Part shown: piece by piece, positions 17,937 to 26,788 of the stretch
How the letters are laid out: every line of letters begins with the position of its first letter
Numbering within the stretch: the stretch's first letter is position 1
Assembly (NCBI RefSeq): GCF_002224265.1
Contig: NZ_CP012881.1
Location: 2,790,001 to 2,854,000, forward strand
Source of the DNA: Vibrio vulnificus NBRC 15645 = ATCC 27562
Lineage (GTDB): Bacteria > Pseudomonadota > Gammaproteobacteria > Enterobacterales > Vibrionaceae
DNA length: 64,000 bases
Direction: 5' to 3'
Notes under the pieces: model-generated
What the model was told of the DNA's origin: nothing
What the model saw: the letters and a program-made list of their open reading frames with translations, nothing else
Databases searched by the model: none
Position numbers and translations under genes: made by a program

Positions 17937-19484
17937 TTACGCTTGTGTCGGTTCTTCGATATTTTGCTGCTGTACTTTGTAGACTTTGCCTGCTTGTAGG
18001 CGCGCTAGATAATCTTTCATATCGTGTTTAACTTCAGGTACAAGAATGTACAGGCCAACAATGTTCACCAATGCCATGGCAAAGATCATCGCGTCAGAGA
18101 AATCAATCACTGGGCCTAGGTTCATCGCAGAGCCAATCACCACAAACATGCAGAATTTAATTTTGAAAATCAGCTCTGCAGTCTTGCTTTCACCGAATAG
18201 GTAAGTCCATGCTTTCAAGCCGTAGTATGACCATGAAATCATCGTTGAAAACGCGAACAACACTACTGCGATCGCCAGGATGTATGGGAACCAACTAATG
18301 GCGCTACCAAAAGCGGCAGACGTCAGTTCAACACCCGCGAGACCAGAGCCGTTATCCAAGTAACCAGTAATGATGATCACCAAGGCGGTCATCGTACAAA
18401 TCACGACGGTATCGATGAAAGGTTCAAGGAGCGAAACAAAACCTTCAGACATCGGCTCTTTGGTTTTTACCGCTGCGTGTGCGATGGCCGCTGAACCCAC
18501 ACCTGCTTCATTCGAGAATGCCGCACGTTTAAAGCCTTGAATCAATACACCAATCACACCGCCAGTGATGCCTTCGCCAGTAAAGGCGCCATTGAAAATC
18601 GCCGCGAATGCGTCGTCGATGCGATCGAAGTTCATGCCGATGATGATCAGAGCAGTACCGACATAGATACCCGCCATAAATGGCACCACTTTCTCGGTCA
18701 CTTTTGCGATCGATTTGATACCACCGATGATCACGACGCCGACGATGGCGGCGAGGATCAAACCAAATAGCCAGCCTTTGTCAGCAAGGAATGAAGATGC
18801 TCCGCCTGTCACTTCAACCACTTGCTTAAACGCTTGGTTGGCTTGGAACATGTTACCGCCACCCAAAGCACCCCCAATGGCAAAAACGGAGAAGAGCACT
18901 GCAAGAGTTCGACCAAACGCCGCGTTACCGCGATCGGCGAGACCTTTGCTGAGGTAGTACATAGGACCACCCGACACTGAACCGTCTGGGTTGGTATTGC
19001 GGTATTTCACGCCCAGTGCACATTCAACAAACTTACTGGACATGCCCAGTAGGCCTGCCAGTATCATCCAGAATGTGGCACCAGCACCACCGATAGAGAC
19101 CGCGACGGCAACACCGGCAATGTTACCAAGGCCAACGGTACCGGAAAGGGCAGTGGTCAAGGCTTGAAAGTGAGAAACTTCACCTTGGTCTTTAGCTTTA
19201 GGATCAGAATATTTGCCTGAAACCAGATCAATCGCGTGTTTAAAACCGCGTACGTTAATGAAGCCGAGATAAAAAGTGAAAAACGTCGCAGCAACGACGA
19301 GCCACAATACAATCCAAGGAACCTGTACGTCAGAAAAAGGGAATGGAATGGTCGAGAAGATCATTCCAACAAAGGGGTTGACGATAGGTGCCACGACCTC
19401 GTTGATTTTTTCATCCAAGCCGGCTGCTGAAGCGTTGAGCGCCACAGTGCTGCCTAACATGGCCAGCATTACATTTTTTACCAT
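17937..19484 (-). CDS. Sodium/alanine (glycine) symporter, AGCS family
   Basis: An inner-membrane protein of 515 residues with 10 or more hydrophobic helices. Family signatures visible include [20 protein letters not shown] (near residue 115), [28 protein letters not shown] and [14 protein letters not shown], all typical of AGCS transporters that import alanine or glycine with sodium. The N-terminus resembles a signal sequence ([14 protein letters not shown]) and may be cleaved. In some vibrios a glycine riboswitch precedes such a gene; I searched the 600-base upstream gap by eye and saw none. Confidence 0.9.
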   Translation of the reverse strand: MVKNVMLAMLGSTVALNASAAGLDEKINEVVAPIVNPFVGMIFSTIPFPFSDVQVPWIVLWLVVAATFFTFYLGFINVRGFKHAIDLVSGKYSDPKAKDQGEVSHFQALTTALSGTVGLGNIAGVAVAVSIGGAGATFWMILAGLLGMSSKFVECALGVKYRNTNPDGSVSGGPMYYLSKGLADRGNAAFGRTLAVLFSVFAIGGALGGGNMFQANQAFKQVVEVTGGASSFLADKGWLFGLILAAIVGVVIIGGIKSIAKVTEKVVPFMAGIYVGTALIIIGMNFDRIDDAFAAIFNGAFTGEGITGGVIGVLIQGFKRAAFSNEAGVGSAAIAHAAVKTKEPMSEGFVSLLEPFIDTVVICTMTALVIIITGYLDNGSGLAGVELTSAAFGSAISWFPYILAIAVVLFAFSTMISWSYYGLKAWTYLFGESKTAELIFKIKFCMFVVIGSAMNLGPVIDFSDAMIFAMALVNIVGLYILVPEVKHDMKDYLARLQAGKVYKVQQQNIEEPTQA

Positions 19485-20096
19485 TGTGTATCCTGTCTGT
19501 TCTTTAATAGAAACGAATAATTATTATCTGATGTTGTGTTGTTACTTTTTCGTAACATTGTGCATTATTCTGAGTGATAACAATTTTGCAACACGTATTG
19601 ATAGTTTTATGATCTACCCGTCACTACGTGATGTTCGTCGAAAAAATGCTTGATCCAAAGTGATTAGTTTGTATTTAGACAGGCAATCAAAGTCAAAGAT
19701 GCGATTGTCCAACGCCTCGCTATTACGGGGTGGCGTGCTGCGATTTCTCTGAATCGCCTTTTTATTCGGTGTTTTTGTTACCAACCATAAGATCTAAAAA
19801 TCTGATGTATTCAACGATTTACATCATCTCTCCTCGCATTCTTCGCTCGTGCTCGGTAATATGCCTCTGAGTTTGCAATGTCTCATTAGTGTGACGAATG
19901 CTTTGGTGTTGTTACTTATTTGGGTGATCAATGTCGACTATTTTAAAATTTGTTTTGACAACTTCTTGACAGTGTCGGTGTCAAATTTATGTACATTGCG
20001 ACCGGTTTTTCTCATCCAAACAATCATTCGTATCAATATCGACTTGTGTTTTTTAACAAGGTCTATGTGTTTCAAGGTTGTAGATAGGTTCTCGTA
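19485..20096 (+). other. 612-base leader and promoter region of the exopolysaccharide operon
   Basis: It lies between the divergent symporter (starting at 19484, minus) and the first exopolysaccharide gene. It holds a terminator-like hairpin, GCGATT with AATCGC plus a T tail, at 19740-19764 on the + strand with no + gene before it. It also holds a cluster of TTGACA half-sites at 19953-19985, described separately. An open frame at 19849-20097 encodes a Cys- and Leu-rich peptide without a ribosome binding site; I do not call it a gene. Such long upstream regions are common in regulated exopolysaccharide loci. Confidence 0.5.
19953..19985 (+). promoter_or_regulatory. TTGACA direct and inverted repeats upstream of the exopolysaccharide operon
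   Basis: Two copies of TTGACA at 19955 and 19966, one helical turn (11 bp) apart, are followed by the inverted copy TGTCAA at 19979-19984. The second and third form a dyad with a 7-base spacer. TTGACA is also the -35 consensus of sigma-70 promoters, and a poor -10 (TATGTA, 19988-19993) follows the second copy. It could be a regulated promoter or an operator about 110-140 bases before the first gene. Confidence 0.35.
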
Positions 20097-21512
20097 ATGA
20101 CTTCAAATAAAGCACTAAAGTTTGCCGATGATGGATACGCTACTTTATTGAAAATAGCCGACTTCCTTCTCATCAACTTTTCACTCTTCATCTTCATTGC
20201 TTTGCTCGGGGAAGAGGAAACCGCCATTGATGTCACCGCAGGATTTATCTTTTCGATTATCTTTCTGCTTGGCGGTGAATATCTGGGTCTCTATTCGCAT
20301 TCTCGTATACGCCGAGTGCGTGCTTCGCTGGCCAGACTGTGCGTTGTGATACTCCTGTCTGCTTTTATGATGGTGTTCGTGCGATTTGGTTTTTGGGGGC
20401 TAAAAGGCATTTCCATCACAAACCTGAATCCAACACTGTTGAGCTACTGGTATGTACTGGTGTTGGCGTTCTTGAGCCTTTTCCGAATTTCAATCATTTC
20501 CGTTGTGCGAGCGGTGATCAAGCTGGCTAATCGTAAAAAACGCATTGCGATCATTGGCCTTACGCCTGCGGGATTGGCAATTTCCAACTCATTAATGCGA
20601 GACTACAACGAAAATGATATTGAGCTGGCGTTTTATGATGACAGAGAGGAAGAACGCTTTGGTTATTTAACGCAGGCGCCGTATAAGGGCAAAGTTGACG
20701 TTGCGTTAGAGCTTGCCCGAGAACGCAAGCTGGACGAAGTGTACATAGCGTTGCCCATGGTGGCCAAAGATCGCATCCGCAATTATCTCAATGCATTGTC
20801 TGACAGCACCGTGGATACGTATCTGGTGCCAGATCTTTATACCTATAACTTGTCGGTTTCCAAGGTGAAATCGGTAGGTGGTGTGCAAACCTTCAGCGTC
20901 TTTGGATCGCCTTTTGATGGGGTGGGAGCGTTTTTCAAACGTGTCGAAGACCTCGTCATTGGTTCGTTGATCACCCTTTTGATTTTGCCTGTACTGGTTG
21001 CTGTTGCCATTGGTGTGAAGCTCAGCTCTCCAGGCCCGGTACTGTTTAAGCAAGACCGCTATGGCCTTGGTGGCAAGAAAATCAAAGTGTGGAAGTTTCG
21101 TTCAATGCGCGTGATGGAAAACGATGCGGTAGTGACGCAAGCCACCAAGAATGATCCTCGCGTGACCAAATTTGGCGCTTTTATCCGCCGAACCTCACTA
21201 GACGAACTGCCACAGTTTGTTAACGTACTGCAAGGCTCGATGTCGATTGTGGGGCCGCGACCACACGCGGTTGCTCATAATGAAGAATATCGAGTGTTGG
21301 TCGATAACTACATGATCAGACACAAAATTAAGCCTGGCATCACGGGGTGGGCACAAATCAATGGATACCGTGGCGAAACCGAAACGGTCGATAAAATGGA
21401 AAAGCGAATCCAATACGATATTCAGTACATGCAAAACTGGAGTCTGTGGTTGGATATCAAAATTATTTTCATGACGGTATTCAAAGGCTTTGTTAGTGAG
21501 ACAGCTTACTAG
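20097..21512 (+). CDS. Exopolysaccharide polyprenyl glycosylphosphotransferase
   Basis: A protein of 471 residues that should start repeat-unit synthesis by transferring a sugar phosphate to undecaprenyl phosphate at the inner membrane. The N-terminal part has four or five membrane helices, the middle (about 150-270) a nucleotide-binding-like fold, and the C-terminal 200 residues the bacterial sugar transferase domain: one more helix, then SPGPVLFKQDRYGLGGK, KFRSM, DELPQF, GPRPHA and KPGITGWAQINGYRG. It is the first gene of the operon and overlaps the next gene by 17 bases. It resembles the first gene of the cps/brp loci of V. parahaemolyticus and V. vulnificus, a comparison made from memory. 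Confidence 0.88.
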   Translation: MTSNKALKFADDGYATLLKIADFLLINFSLFIFIALLGEEETAIDVTAGFIFSIIFLLGGEYLGLYSHSRIRRVRASLARLCVVILLSAFMMVFVRFGFWGLKGISITNLNPTLLSYWYVLVLAFLSLFRISIISVVRAVIKLANRKKRIAIIGLTPAGLAISNSLMRDYNENDIELAFYDDREEERFGYLTQAPYKGKVDVALELARERKLDEVYIALPMVAKDRIRNYLNALSDSTVDTYLVPDLYTYNLSVSKVKSVGGVQTFSVFGSPFDGVGAFFKRVEDLVIGSLITLLILPVLVAVAIGVKLSSPGPVLFKQDRYGLGGKKIKVWKFRSMRVMENDAVVTQATKNDPRVTKFGAFIRRTSLDELPQFVNVLQGSMSIVGPRPHAVAHNEEYRVLVDNYMIRHKIKPGITGWAQINGYRGETETVDKMEKRIQYDIQYMQNWSLWLDIKIIFMTVFKGFVSETAY

Positions 21513-22788
21513 TGCCATCTTCGGGTTGCTCGTTTGTTTGCCAGTCAATGCAGAGTTAACACCGAAATCGCATATTGGCATTGCAGGCATCGATTTTCAG
21601 TCACAGCTCGCTGCGAGCTACGGCTCAAATGACAATGTGACGTATCAAGCAGATGATCAGCAGGCGCAGCAATCTGACTATGTTCAATTAGCGCCTTATC
21701 TTCAGGCGATTGGTGTGCGAGGGGAAGACCGTTATCTGTTGGCCTACAGCGGAGAATACCGCCAATACGCCGATTCGCCAGCTGACGATTATGCACGGCA
21801 TTTTCTGCAGTTTGAAGGAGCATGGCGTTTTGGCCAAAAACACGGGCTAACATGGAACATCGCGCAAACCTACGATCAAGAAGAGCGGGGTGATGAACTC
21901 ACGCAAGGGTTTAGCGAAAGTCAGTTTGAACAATACGGATTTTCTCAGCATGGCCTGAGAAATAGCATGTTTGATACCAGTTTGCGCTACAGCTACGGTG
22001 CATTACAAGGTCGCGGCAAGTTGGAAGTGATGTTGCAGAGCAAGCAGCTTAGCTTTCGTGATACCAACGATATTGCAAAAGCCAATGCGAATTTTCTCCG
22101 TTACGTTGAAGAGCAGCAGTGGCGTGAAGACAGCTTAGTGGTGGATTTGTTTGACCAAATGAGCAGTCATAGCCGCTTTCGGTATAGCTTCATCACCAAT
22201 CAACGACATTATGAAGAAAACGAGAGAAAAAACAGCAATGAGTACTACTTGCTGTTTGGCGTAAAAACCGAGCTGACCGGCAAAACGACCTTGGAAGCGG
22301 AGACAGCATTACTGCAAAAAAGCTTCCCGAATAACGGTGAAGCAGAGACGTTTCGAGGGGTTAACTGGGATGTGGAAGCCAATTGGCGACCAGTGAAACA
22401 TTCAACGTTTACTTTGTATACGTGGCAACGCGTCAAAGATCCGAGTGAGGAAGGGGGCTACATCCTCAATAGTCACTACGGCGTTGCTTGGCAGCATCAA
22501 TGGTGGGTGAAACGCCTGTCATCGCGAATTGAATATGGCTATGAAACCGAAGATTATCGCATGGCTAACAATGACCGCCGAGATGAAACGCAGATCGTCA
22601 AAGTGTCGTTAGGTTACGACTTTAGACCATCGGTTCGTTTGGAGATGAATTATCAATGGAATGGAATGGACTCGAACGAAGACGTTGACCGTTTCAACAT
22701 TGGCGGCAACGGATCAAGTGAATGGGTCGAGCGCCAATTAGGATACGACCAGTCGTTCATCGAATTGCAGTTGAAGTTGCAGATATAA
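21496..22788 (+). CDS. Outer-membrane beta-barrel protein of the exopolysaccharide operon
   Basis: An exported protein with a signal peptide (LTSAIFGLLVCLPVNAE, cleaved after NA). The body consists of alternating amphipathic strands with many Tyr, Trp and Gln and ends in ELQLKLQI, as expected for a porin-like barrel of about 400 residues. Similar barrels occupy the second position in Vibrio exopolysaccharide loci. The start is uncertain: TTG at 21490 or GTG at 21496. I chose GTG because AAAGG lies 8 bases before it. The likely role is polymer passage or secretion at the outer membrane, inferred from context. Confidence 0.75.
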   Translation: MRQLTSAIFGLLVCLPVNAELTPKSHIGIAGIDFQSQLAASYGSNDNVTYQADDQQAQQSDYVQLAPYLQAIGVRGEDRYLLAYSGEYRQYADSPADDYARHFLQFEGAWRFGQKHGLTWNIAQTYDQEERGDELTQGFSESQFEQYGFSQHGLRNSMFDTSLRYSYGALQGRGKLEVMLQSKQLSFRDTNDIAKANANFLRYVEEQQWREDSLVVDLFDQMSSHSRFRYSFITNQRHYEENERKNSNEYYLLFGVKTELTGKTTLEAETALLQKSFPNNGEAETFRGVNWDVEANWRPVKHSTFTLYTWQRVKDPSEEGGYILNSHYGVAWQHQWWVKRLSSRIEYGYETEDYRMANNDRRDETQIVKVSLGYDFRPSVRLEMNYQWNGMDSNEDVDRFNIGGNGSSEWVERQLGYDQSFIELQLKLQI

Positions 22789-22802
22789 AAAGGTTTGGAA
22801 AG

Positions 22803-23378
22803 ATGCAAAGAGTACTTCTTTTAATATTCAGTCTGTTATGGCTTGGGCAAGGGATGGCGGAAACGTTAGACGCTCCCTCGTCTCCTCAAATGACTCAGAA
22901 AGAACAGCGCGATGCATCGTTGGATGATTACCACTTAGGCACTGGCGATAAAATCGAGATCATCGTTTATGGTGAAGACGATTTATCGATGAAACTGAAA
23001 ATTGGCAAAGCTGGCCTAGTGAACTTCCCTTACATTGGTGAAGTGAAGCTAACTGGCAGAACGCCAAGTGAGATTGAAACCGAGATCGAAAACCGTCTGC
23101 GCGGAGATTACCTTCTTAATCCGATGGTAACCGTCAATCTTGAGTCATTTCGCTTGTTCTATATCTCTGGCGAGGTTGAGCAGCCAAATGGCTATGAATA
23201 CCAGCCTCGTTTAACCGTTGAACAGGCCATCGCCATGGCGGGTGGCTTGACCGATCGCGCCGACAAAGGCGATATCAATATCCGTACAGGCTCGACTTTG
23301 GAGCTGATTGAAGATGTTGAACTCACGCACCCTGTGAACCCGGGTGACACTGTAATTGTAGAACAGAGCTTTTTCTAA
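22803..23378 (+). CDS. Polysaccharide export protein (Wza-like)
   Basis: A protein of 191 residues starting at the ATG at 22803, which gives a proper signal peptide (VLLLIFSLLWLGQGMA). An upstream in-frame extension would spoil it. The poly_export domain starts at YHLGTGDKIEIIVYGEDDLS and is followed by an SLBB-like segment, FYISGEVEQPNGYEYQPRLT. It is shorter than E. coli Wza (about 379 residues) and has no lipobox cysteine, so it is a minimal periplasmic or outer-membrane export component, probably working with the barrel encoded just upstream. Confidence 0.85.
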   Translation: MQRVLLLIFSLLWLGQGMAETLDAPSSPQMTQKEQRDASLDDYHLGTGDKIEIIVYGEDDLSMKLKIGKAGLVNFPYIGEVKLTGRTPSEIETEIENRLRGDYLLNPMVTVNLESFRLFYISGEVEQPNGYEYQPRLTVEQAIAMAGGLTDRADKGDINIRTGSTLELIEDVELTHPVNPGDTVIVEQSFF

Positions 23379-23379
23379 T

Positions 23380-25551
23380 ATGGCAGCAGGAATGGTCGCG
23401 CGCGGCAAGAAAGTTGAAAACAGTATCGATTTCACGCCGTTTCTTAAAGCGTTGAAAAAGAATGGATTAAAAATAGTGCTTTTTACGGCGCTGGTCACCG
23501 GAGCCAGCGTGCCTTTGATCATGTCGATGGAGTCAAAGTACATCTCGACCGCGGCCGTGTTGCTCAAAGCACAAGCTGACAACGCCACGCCGATTGAGCA
23601 GGTTGATGGCTATGATTCAACTCGTGCTCAGTATTACGAAACGCAACTGAACCTGATGCAGTCTCGCGTGGTGCTTGAGCGTGTGGTAAAGCAGCTTAAG
23701 CTCGACGAAAACAGTCAATACAATCGCGACAAGATAATCTCAGAGTCGCCTTTGACCTGGCAGTTGCCAGAGCAGCAGCGTGTGGACAATGCGATCAAAA
23801 CATTGCGTAAAGGGCTTACGTTTACGCCGGTGCGTTTGACGCAATTGGTTTATGTCTCTTATGAATCGCCAGACGCCGCAGAAGCGGCGCGCATTGCCAA
23901 CGCTGTTGCGCAGGGTTTCATTGACTACAGCGTTGAGCAAAAAATGACAAAAACGCAAAGTGCTCAACAGTGGAATGAAAGCCAAATGGCGGAGTTGCGT
24001 GAACAAGTTTCAGCAAAAAAGAAAGAGATGGAGCGCTTCCTCGACAAAGAGGGCTTGCTCACTTTTCGTGGCATTGATGGCTTTGAAACGGAAGAGTTGG
24101 GCATCACTACCAACAAACTGGCTGATGCGAAAGAGCGTCGTTTGGCAGCTCAAGCGCAGTATGAAATCGTGCTCAACAATATCGATGCACCGCTGGATGA
24201 CATTGCCGCGATTCCGGAAATCTCAAGTCACCCACAGTTGCAAGATTTGCGTATCGCTATGATTCAAGCGAAACGTAAACTCTACGATTTGCAAAATAAA
24301 TACGGTCCTAAGCATAACAAGGTGCTGGAAGCCAAAGCGCAAATTCAAGCGATCGAAGGCCAAACTAAGAACCTGCTGAATGAGCTAAAAGAGGGCTTGT
24401 ACAAACAGTACCAAGCGGCGCTCACCAAAGAGAATCGCTACAAAGCTCTGCTCAACGAGCAGAAAAAGCAGTTCCGCACCTTGGTGGCCAAGCGTGACCA
24501 GTACGAGAGCATGAAGCTGGATTTGCAAAAGACAGAAGATCTTTATAAGAGCCTGTTTTTACGCAGCAAAGAGCAATCGCTCACTGCGCAGTATCGTGAC
24601 CCCGATGCGCTGATTTACGACCCTGCGGTTGCAGCGGAGCGTCCACAAAAGCCAAACAAAAAACTGTTGTTGGTGATGGTGTTTGTACTCTCACTGATGA
24701 TCGCTTTGTTGTTTGTGATTGTGCGTACCGCCATGAACCAAACGGTCAGCACACTGGCCCAGTTGCCTAGTAAACTTGGCCTTGTGCCATTGGCGGATTT
24801 ACCTGAGTTTGCTGAGGGGGTTGAACGCTCGGCTTTGGCAAAACTGATTGCCAGCAATCAGCAAGCGATGGAAACCATTCACGGCATTAACAGCGCGGTG
24901 TTACTGAAAGCACCGACTGCTCGAACCTTAGGTGTGGTTGCCAGTTGTGAGGGAGAAGGGGCGAGCTTGGTGGCTCAGTTAATGGCGCAAAGCCTTGCGG
25001 CAAACCATCGAACCTTGCTGGTGGACCTCGATTATCGCACCCAAACGGGGCTCTCGTTGCCGTTTGAATCTCAATCAGAGCAGGAATCCGTTGTGGCAAC
25101 AGGTTTTGCGCAATGGTTGGACGCAGAGCAACAAACAACAACGCTGACCTTGTCTGACTTTGTTCAGCCAATGGAGCAGGGCGGCGATTGGTTACCACGA
25201 GGGGTGCTGACGCAATCTCCGTTGCTATTGCTTGGCCGGGAAGGAGCCAAGCACGCTTTTGAGCAGCTCGCACTCCATTACGACCGTGTAGTGGTGAACT
25301 TACCCAGCCTGCATGAAAACAAAGATGCACAGTTGATCGCTAAATGGCTAGACCAAGTGTTGGTGGTGATTCAAGCCGATACGCGTCAGGCGACGGCCAT
25401 TCGTCATGATCTTGCCAAGCTTGAGCAAGAGGGAGTCGGTTTGTTAGGTGGGGTGCTTAATCGCGTGAATGCCGATGAACTGATCAGCGAAGAGTCGCTC
25501 GCCTTTGTGACGCATGGGGCATTGTCGGCACTCGATAACCTAGGTCAATAG
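23380..25551 (+). CDS. Wzc-like chain-length protein with degenerate tyrosine-kinase domain
   Basis: An inner-membrane protein of 723 residues: helix 1 at about 29-50, a Wzz domain and long coiled coil in the periplasm (about 55-420), helix 2 at about 428-447, then a cytoplasmic P-loop-like domain. In BY-kinases the Walker A is GEGKS; here it reads CEGEGASL, with the Lys replaced by Ala. The Walker B region reads VVVNLPSL, with Asn where Asp is expected. LLVDLDYR (Walker A') is kept. There is no C-terminal Tyr cluster. It should control polymer length and export but is probably not a working kinase. The ATG follows the previous stop after one base. Confidence 0.85.
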   Translation: MAAGMVARGKKVENSIDFTPFLKALKKNGLKIVLFTALVTGASVPLIMSMESKYISTAAVLLKAQADNATPIEQVDGYDSTRAQYYETQLNLMQSRVVLERVVKQLKLDENSQYNRDKIISESPLTWQLPEQQRVDNAIKTLRKGLTFTPVRLTQLVYVSYESPDAAEAARIANAVAQGFIDYSVEQKMTKTQSAQQWNESQMAELREQVSAKKKEMERFLDKEGLLTFRGIDGFETEELGITTNKLADAKERRLAAQAQYEIVLNNIDAPLDDIAAIPEISSHPQLQDLRIAMIQAKRKLYDLQNKYGPKHNKVLEAKAQIQAIEGQTKNLLNELKEGLYKQYQAALTKENRYKALLNEQKKQFRTLVAKRDQYESMKLDLQKTEDLYKSLFLRSKEQSLTAQYRDPDALIYDPAVAAERPQKPNKKLLLVMVFVLSLMIALLFVIVRTAMNQTVSTLAQLPSKLGLVPLADLPEFAEGVERSALAKLIASNQQAMETIHGINSAVLLKAPTARTLGVVASCEGEGASLVAQLMAQSLAANHRTLLVDLDYRTQTGLSLPFESQSEQESVVATGFAQWLDAEQQTTTLTLSDFVQPMEQGGDWLPRGVLTQSPLLLLGREGAKHAFEQLALHYDRVVVNLPSLHENKDAQLIAKWLDQVLVVIQADTRQATAIRHDLAKLEQEGVGLLGGVLNRVNADELISEESLAFVTHGALSALDNLGQ

Positions 25552-25552
25552 C

Positions 25553-26788
25553 ATGAGTTTGTTGAAAAGCATCACCACGGTCGCAGGCTCATCCATTATT
25601 TCGCAAGTTATTGGTGCGTTTTCCATTTGGTTGATTTCGCACCGCTACGGCATGGCGGAAGTAGGGCAATACGCACTGACCTATAGTATTGTGCTGATTG
25701 GCGCGCAGATTGCGACCTTTGCCTCGCAATTGCTACTGCCAAAGCAGTCATCCGAGCAATTAGGGCAAAATGTGGTGTTTTGCTTTGTGCAAACCAGCGT
25801 GTTGGCATTGCCTTATGCGGTGGCTGTGGTCGCGCTTTTCGAGCAATCTTTGCTTTGGGTCTATGGTTTAACCTTGGCCCATGCGTGGATTTTGATTTCC
25901 GAAAACCTGCTGATGCGCGATGAGAAGATCACGCTGCTCGCGACACAAAGACTGATGGTTTCGGTATTGGTCGCCTTGTGTGTTTACTTTTCTCGTGAGC
26001 CAGCAGAGATCTACTGGGCGTGGACTGCGGCCTTATTGTTACTGATTGCGCTGTGGCTTCTCTATTCCATTCCATTTAAACGCATCCAACTTCGCCATTT
26101 CTCTTGGGCGTCTAATTGGCGCTTTTTGTGCGAGCATCGTCAGCATATTGCTGGCATTGGCAGCGCGGAAGTCATGGCGATGGTCAACGGTAATCTTCCC
26201 ATCGTATTGATTACTTATTGGTTTTCGCCGCTGATCGCGGGTTACTTTGCGGTAGTGAGCCGCTTCTGTTTGTCTCCGGTGGTGATTATTGGCAACGCCG
26301 TGCGCAACTCGATTTTCTCAAAGTGGTCGGTGGATTTTCGCCACCAACGCTTTAATTACCCAGAGTTTCTCAAGGTAAGACAACTGCTGCTTATGATGGG
26401 GATTGCGGCAACCGCTGGGGTTTACCTGTTTTATCCGTTGGTGATGCAGTTTGCCACCGCACAGCAATGGGTCAGCCAAGAGTGGTTGGACTCCGTTCCT
26501 ACCTCACAATACATGTTGCCGTATCTGTTCACTGCTCTGGCGATTTGTCCGTTGACCGTAGTGGAGCTGGTGTTTGGTTCTCCGAGGTATTTTTTCCGAA
26601 TTCAGTGTGAGCAGTTTGCCGTGGTGATGGTGGCGTTCGTCCTCATGCCGTATTGGTCGGCCAGTTATGAAGCGTCGATTATCGCCTTTGCCGCTTTATC
26701 AGCCTTGCGTTACGGCTTTATTTATCTCACGGTGAACAAGCGAGCGCGTAGTATGAGTGATAGCGAGGTGCTGCGTGACGCTCAATAA
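25553..26788 (+). CDS. Wzx-like polysaccharide flippase
   Basis: An inner-membrane protein of 411 residues with about 11-12 hydrophobic segments and few charged loops. The start SITTVAGSSIISQVIGAFSI resembles oligosaccharide flippases of the MATE/MOP superfamily. It would move the undecaprenyl-linked repeat unit to the periplasmic side. The call rests on topology, on the weak N-terminal pattern and on its place between the chain-length and polymerase-like genes. It begins one base after the preceding stop. Confidence 0.72.
   Translation: MSLLKSITTVAGSSIISQVIGAFSIWLISHRYGMAEVGQYALTYSIVLIGAQIATFASQLLLPKQSSEQLGQNVVFCFVQTSVLALPYAVAVVALFEQSLLWVYGLTLAHAWILISENLLMRDEKITLLATQRLMVSVLVALCVYFSREPAEIYWAWTAALLLLIALWLLYSIPFKRIQLRHFSWASNWRFLCEHRQHIAGIGSAEVMAMVNGNLPIVLITYWFSPLIAGYFAVVSRFCLSPVVIIGNAVRNSIFSKWSVDFRHQRFNYPEFLKVRQLLLMMGIAATAGVYLFYPLVMQFATAQQWVSQEWLDSVPTSQYMLPYLFTALAICPLTVVELVFGSPRYFFRIQCEQFAVVMVAFVLMPYWSASYEASIIAFAALSALRYGFIYLTVNKRARSMSDSEVLRDAQ

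Noticed and set aside
19485..19739. Possible glycine riboswitch ahead of the AGCS symporter, as known in V. cholerae
   Set aside because: Read on the minus strand, the gap shows no conserved glycine-aptamer sequence.
19841..19870. JUMPstart/ops-like sequence (CGGTAATATG) before the exopolysaccharide operon
   Set aside because: Only part of the ops core matches and the upstream JUMPstart bases are missing.
19849..20097. 82-codon + strand frame just before the exopolysaccharide operon
   Set aside because: No ribosome binding site, odd Cys/Leu-rich composition, and it lies in a region with promoter-like repeats; more likely leader sequence.
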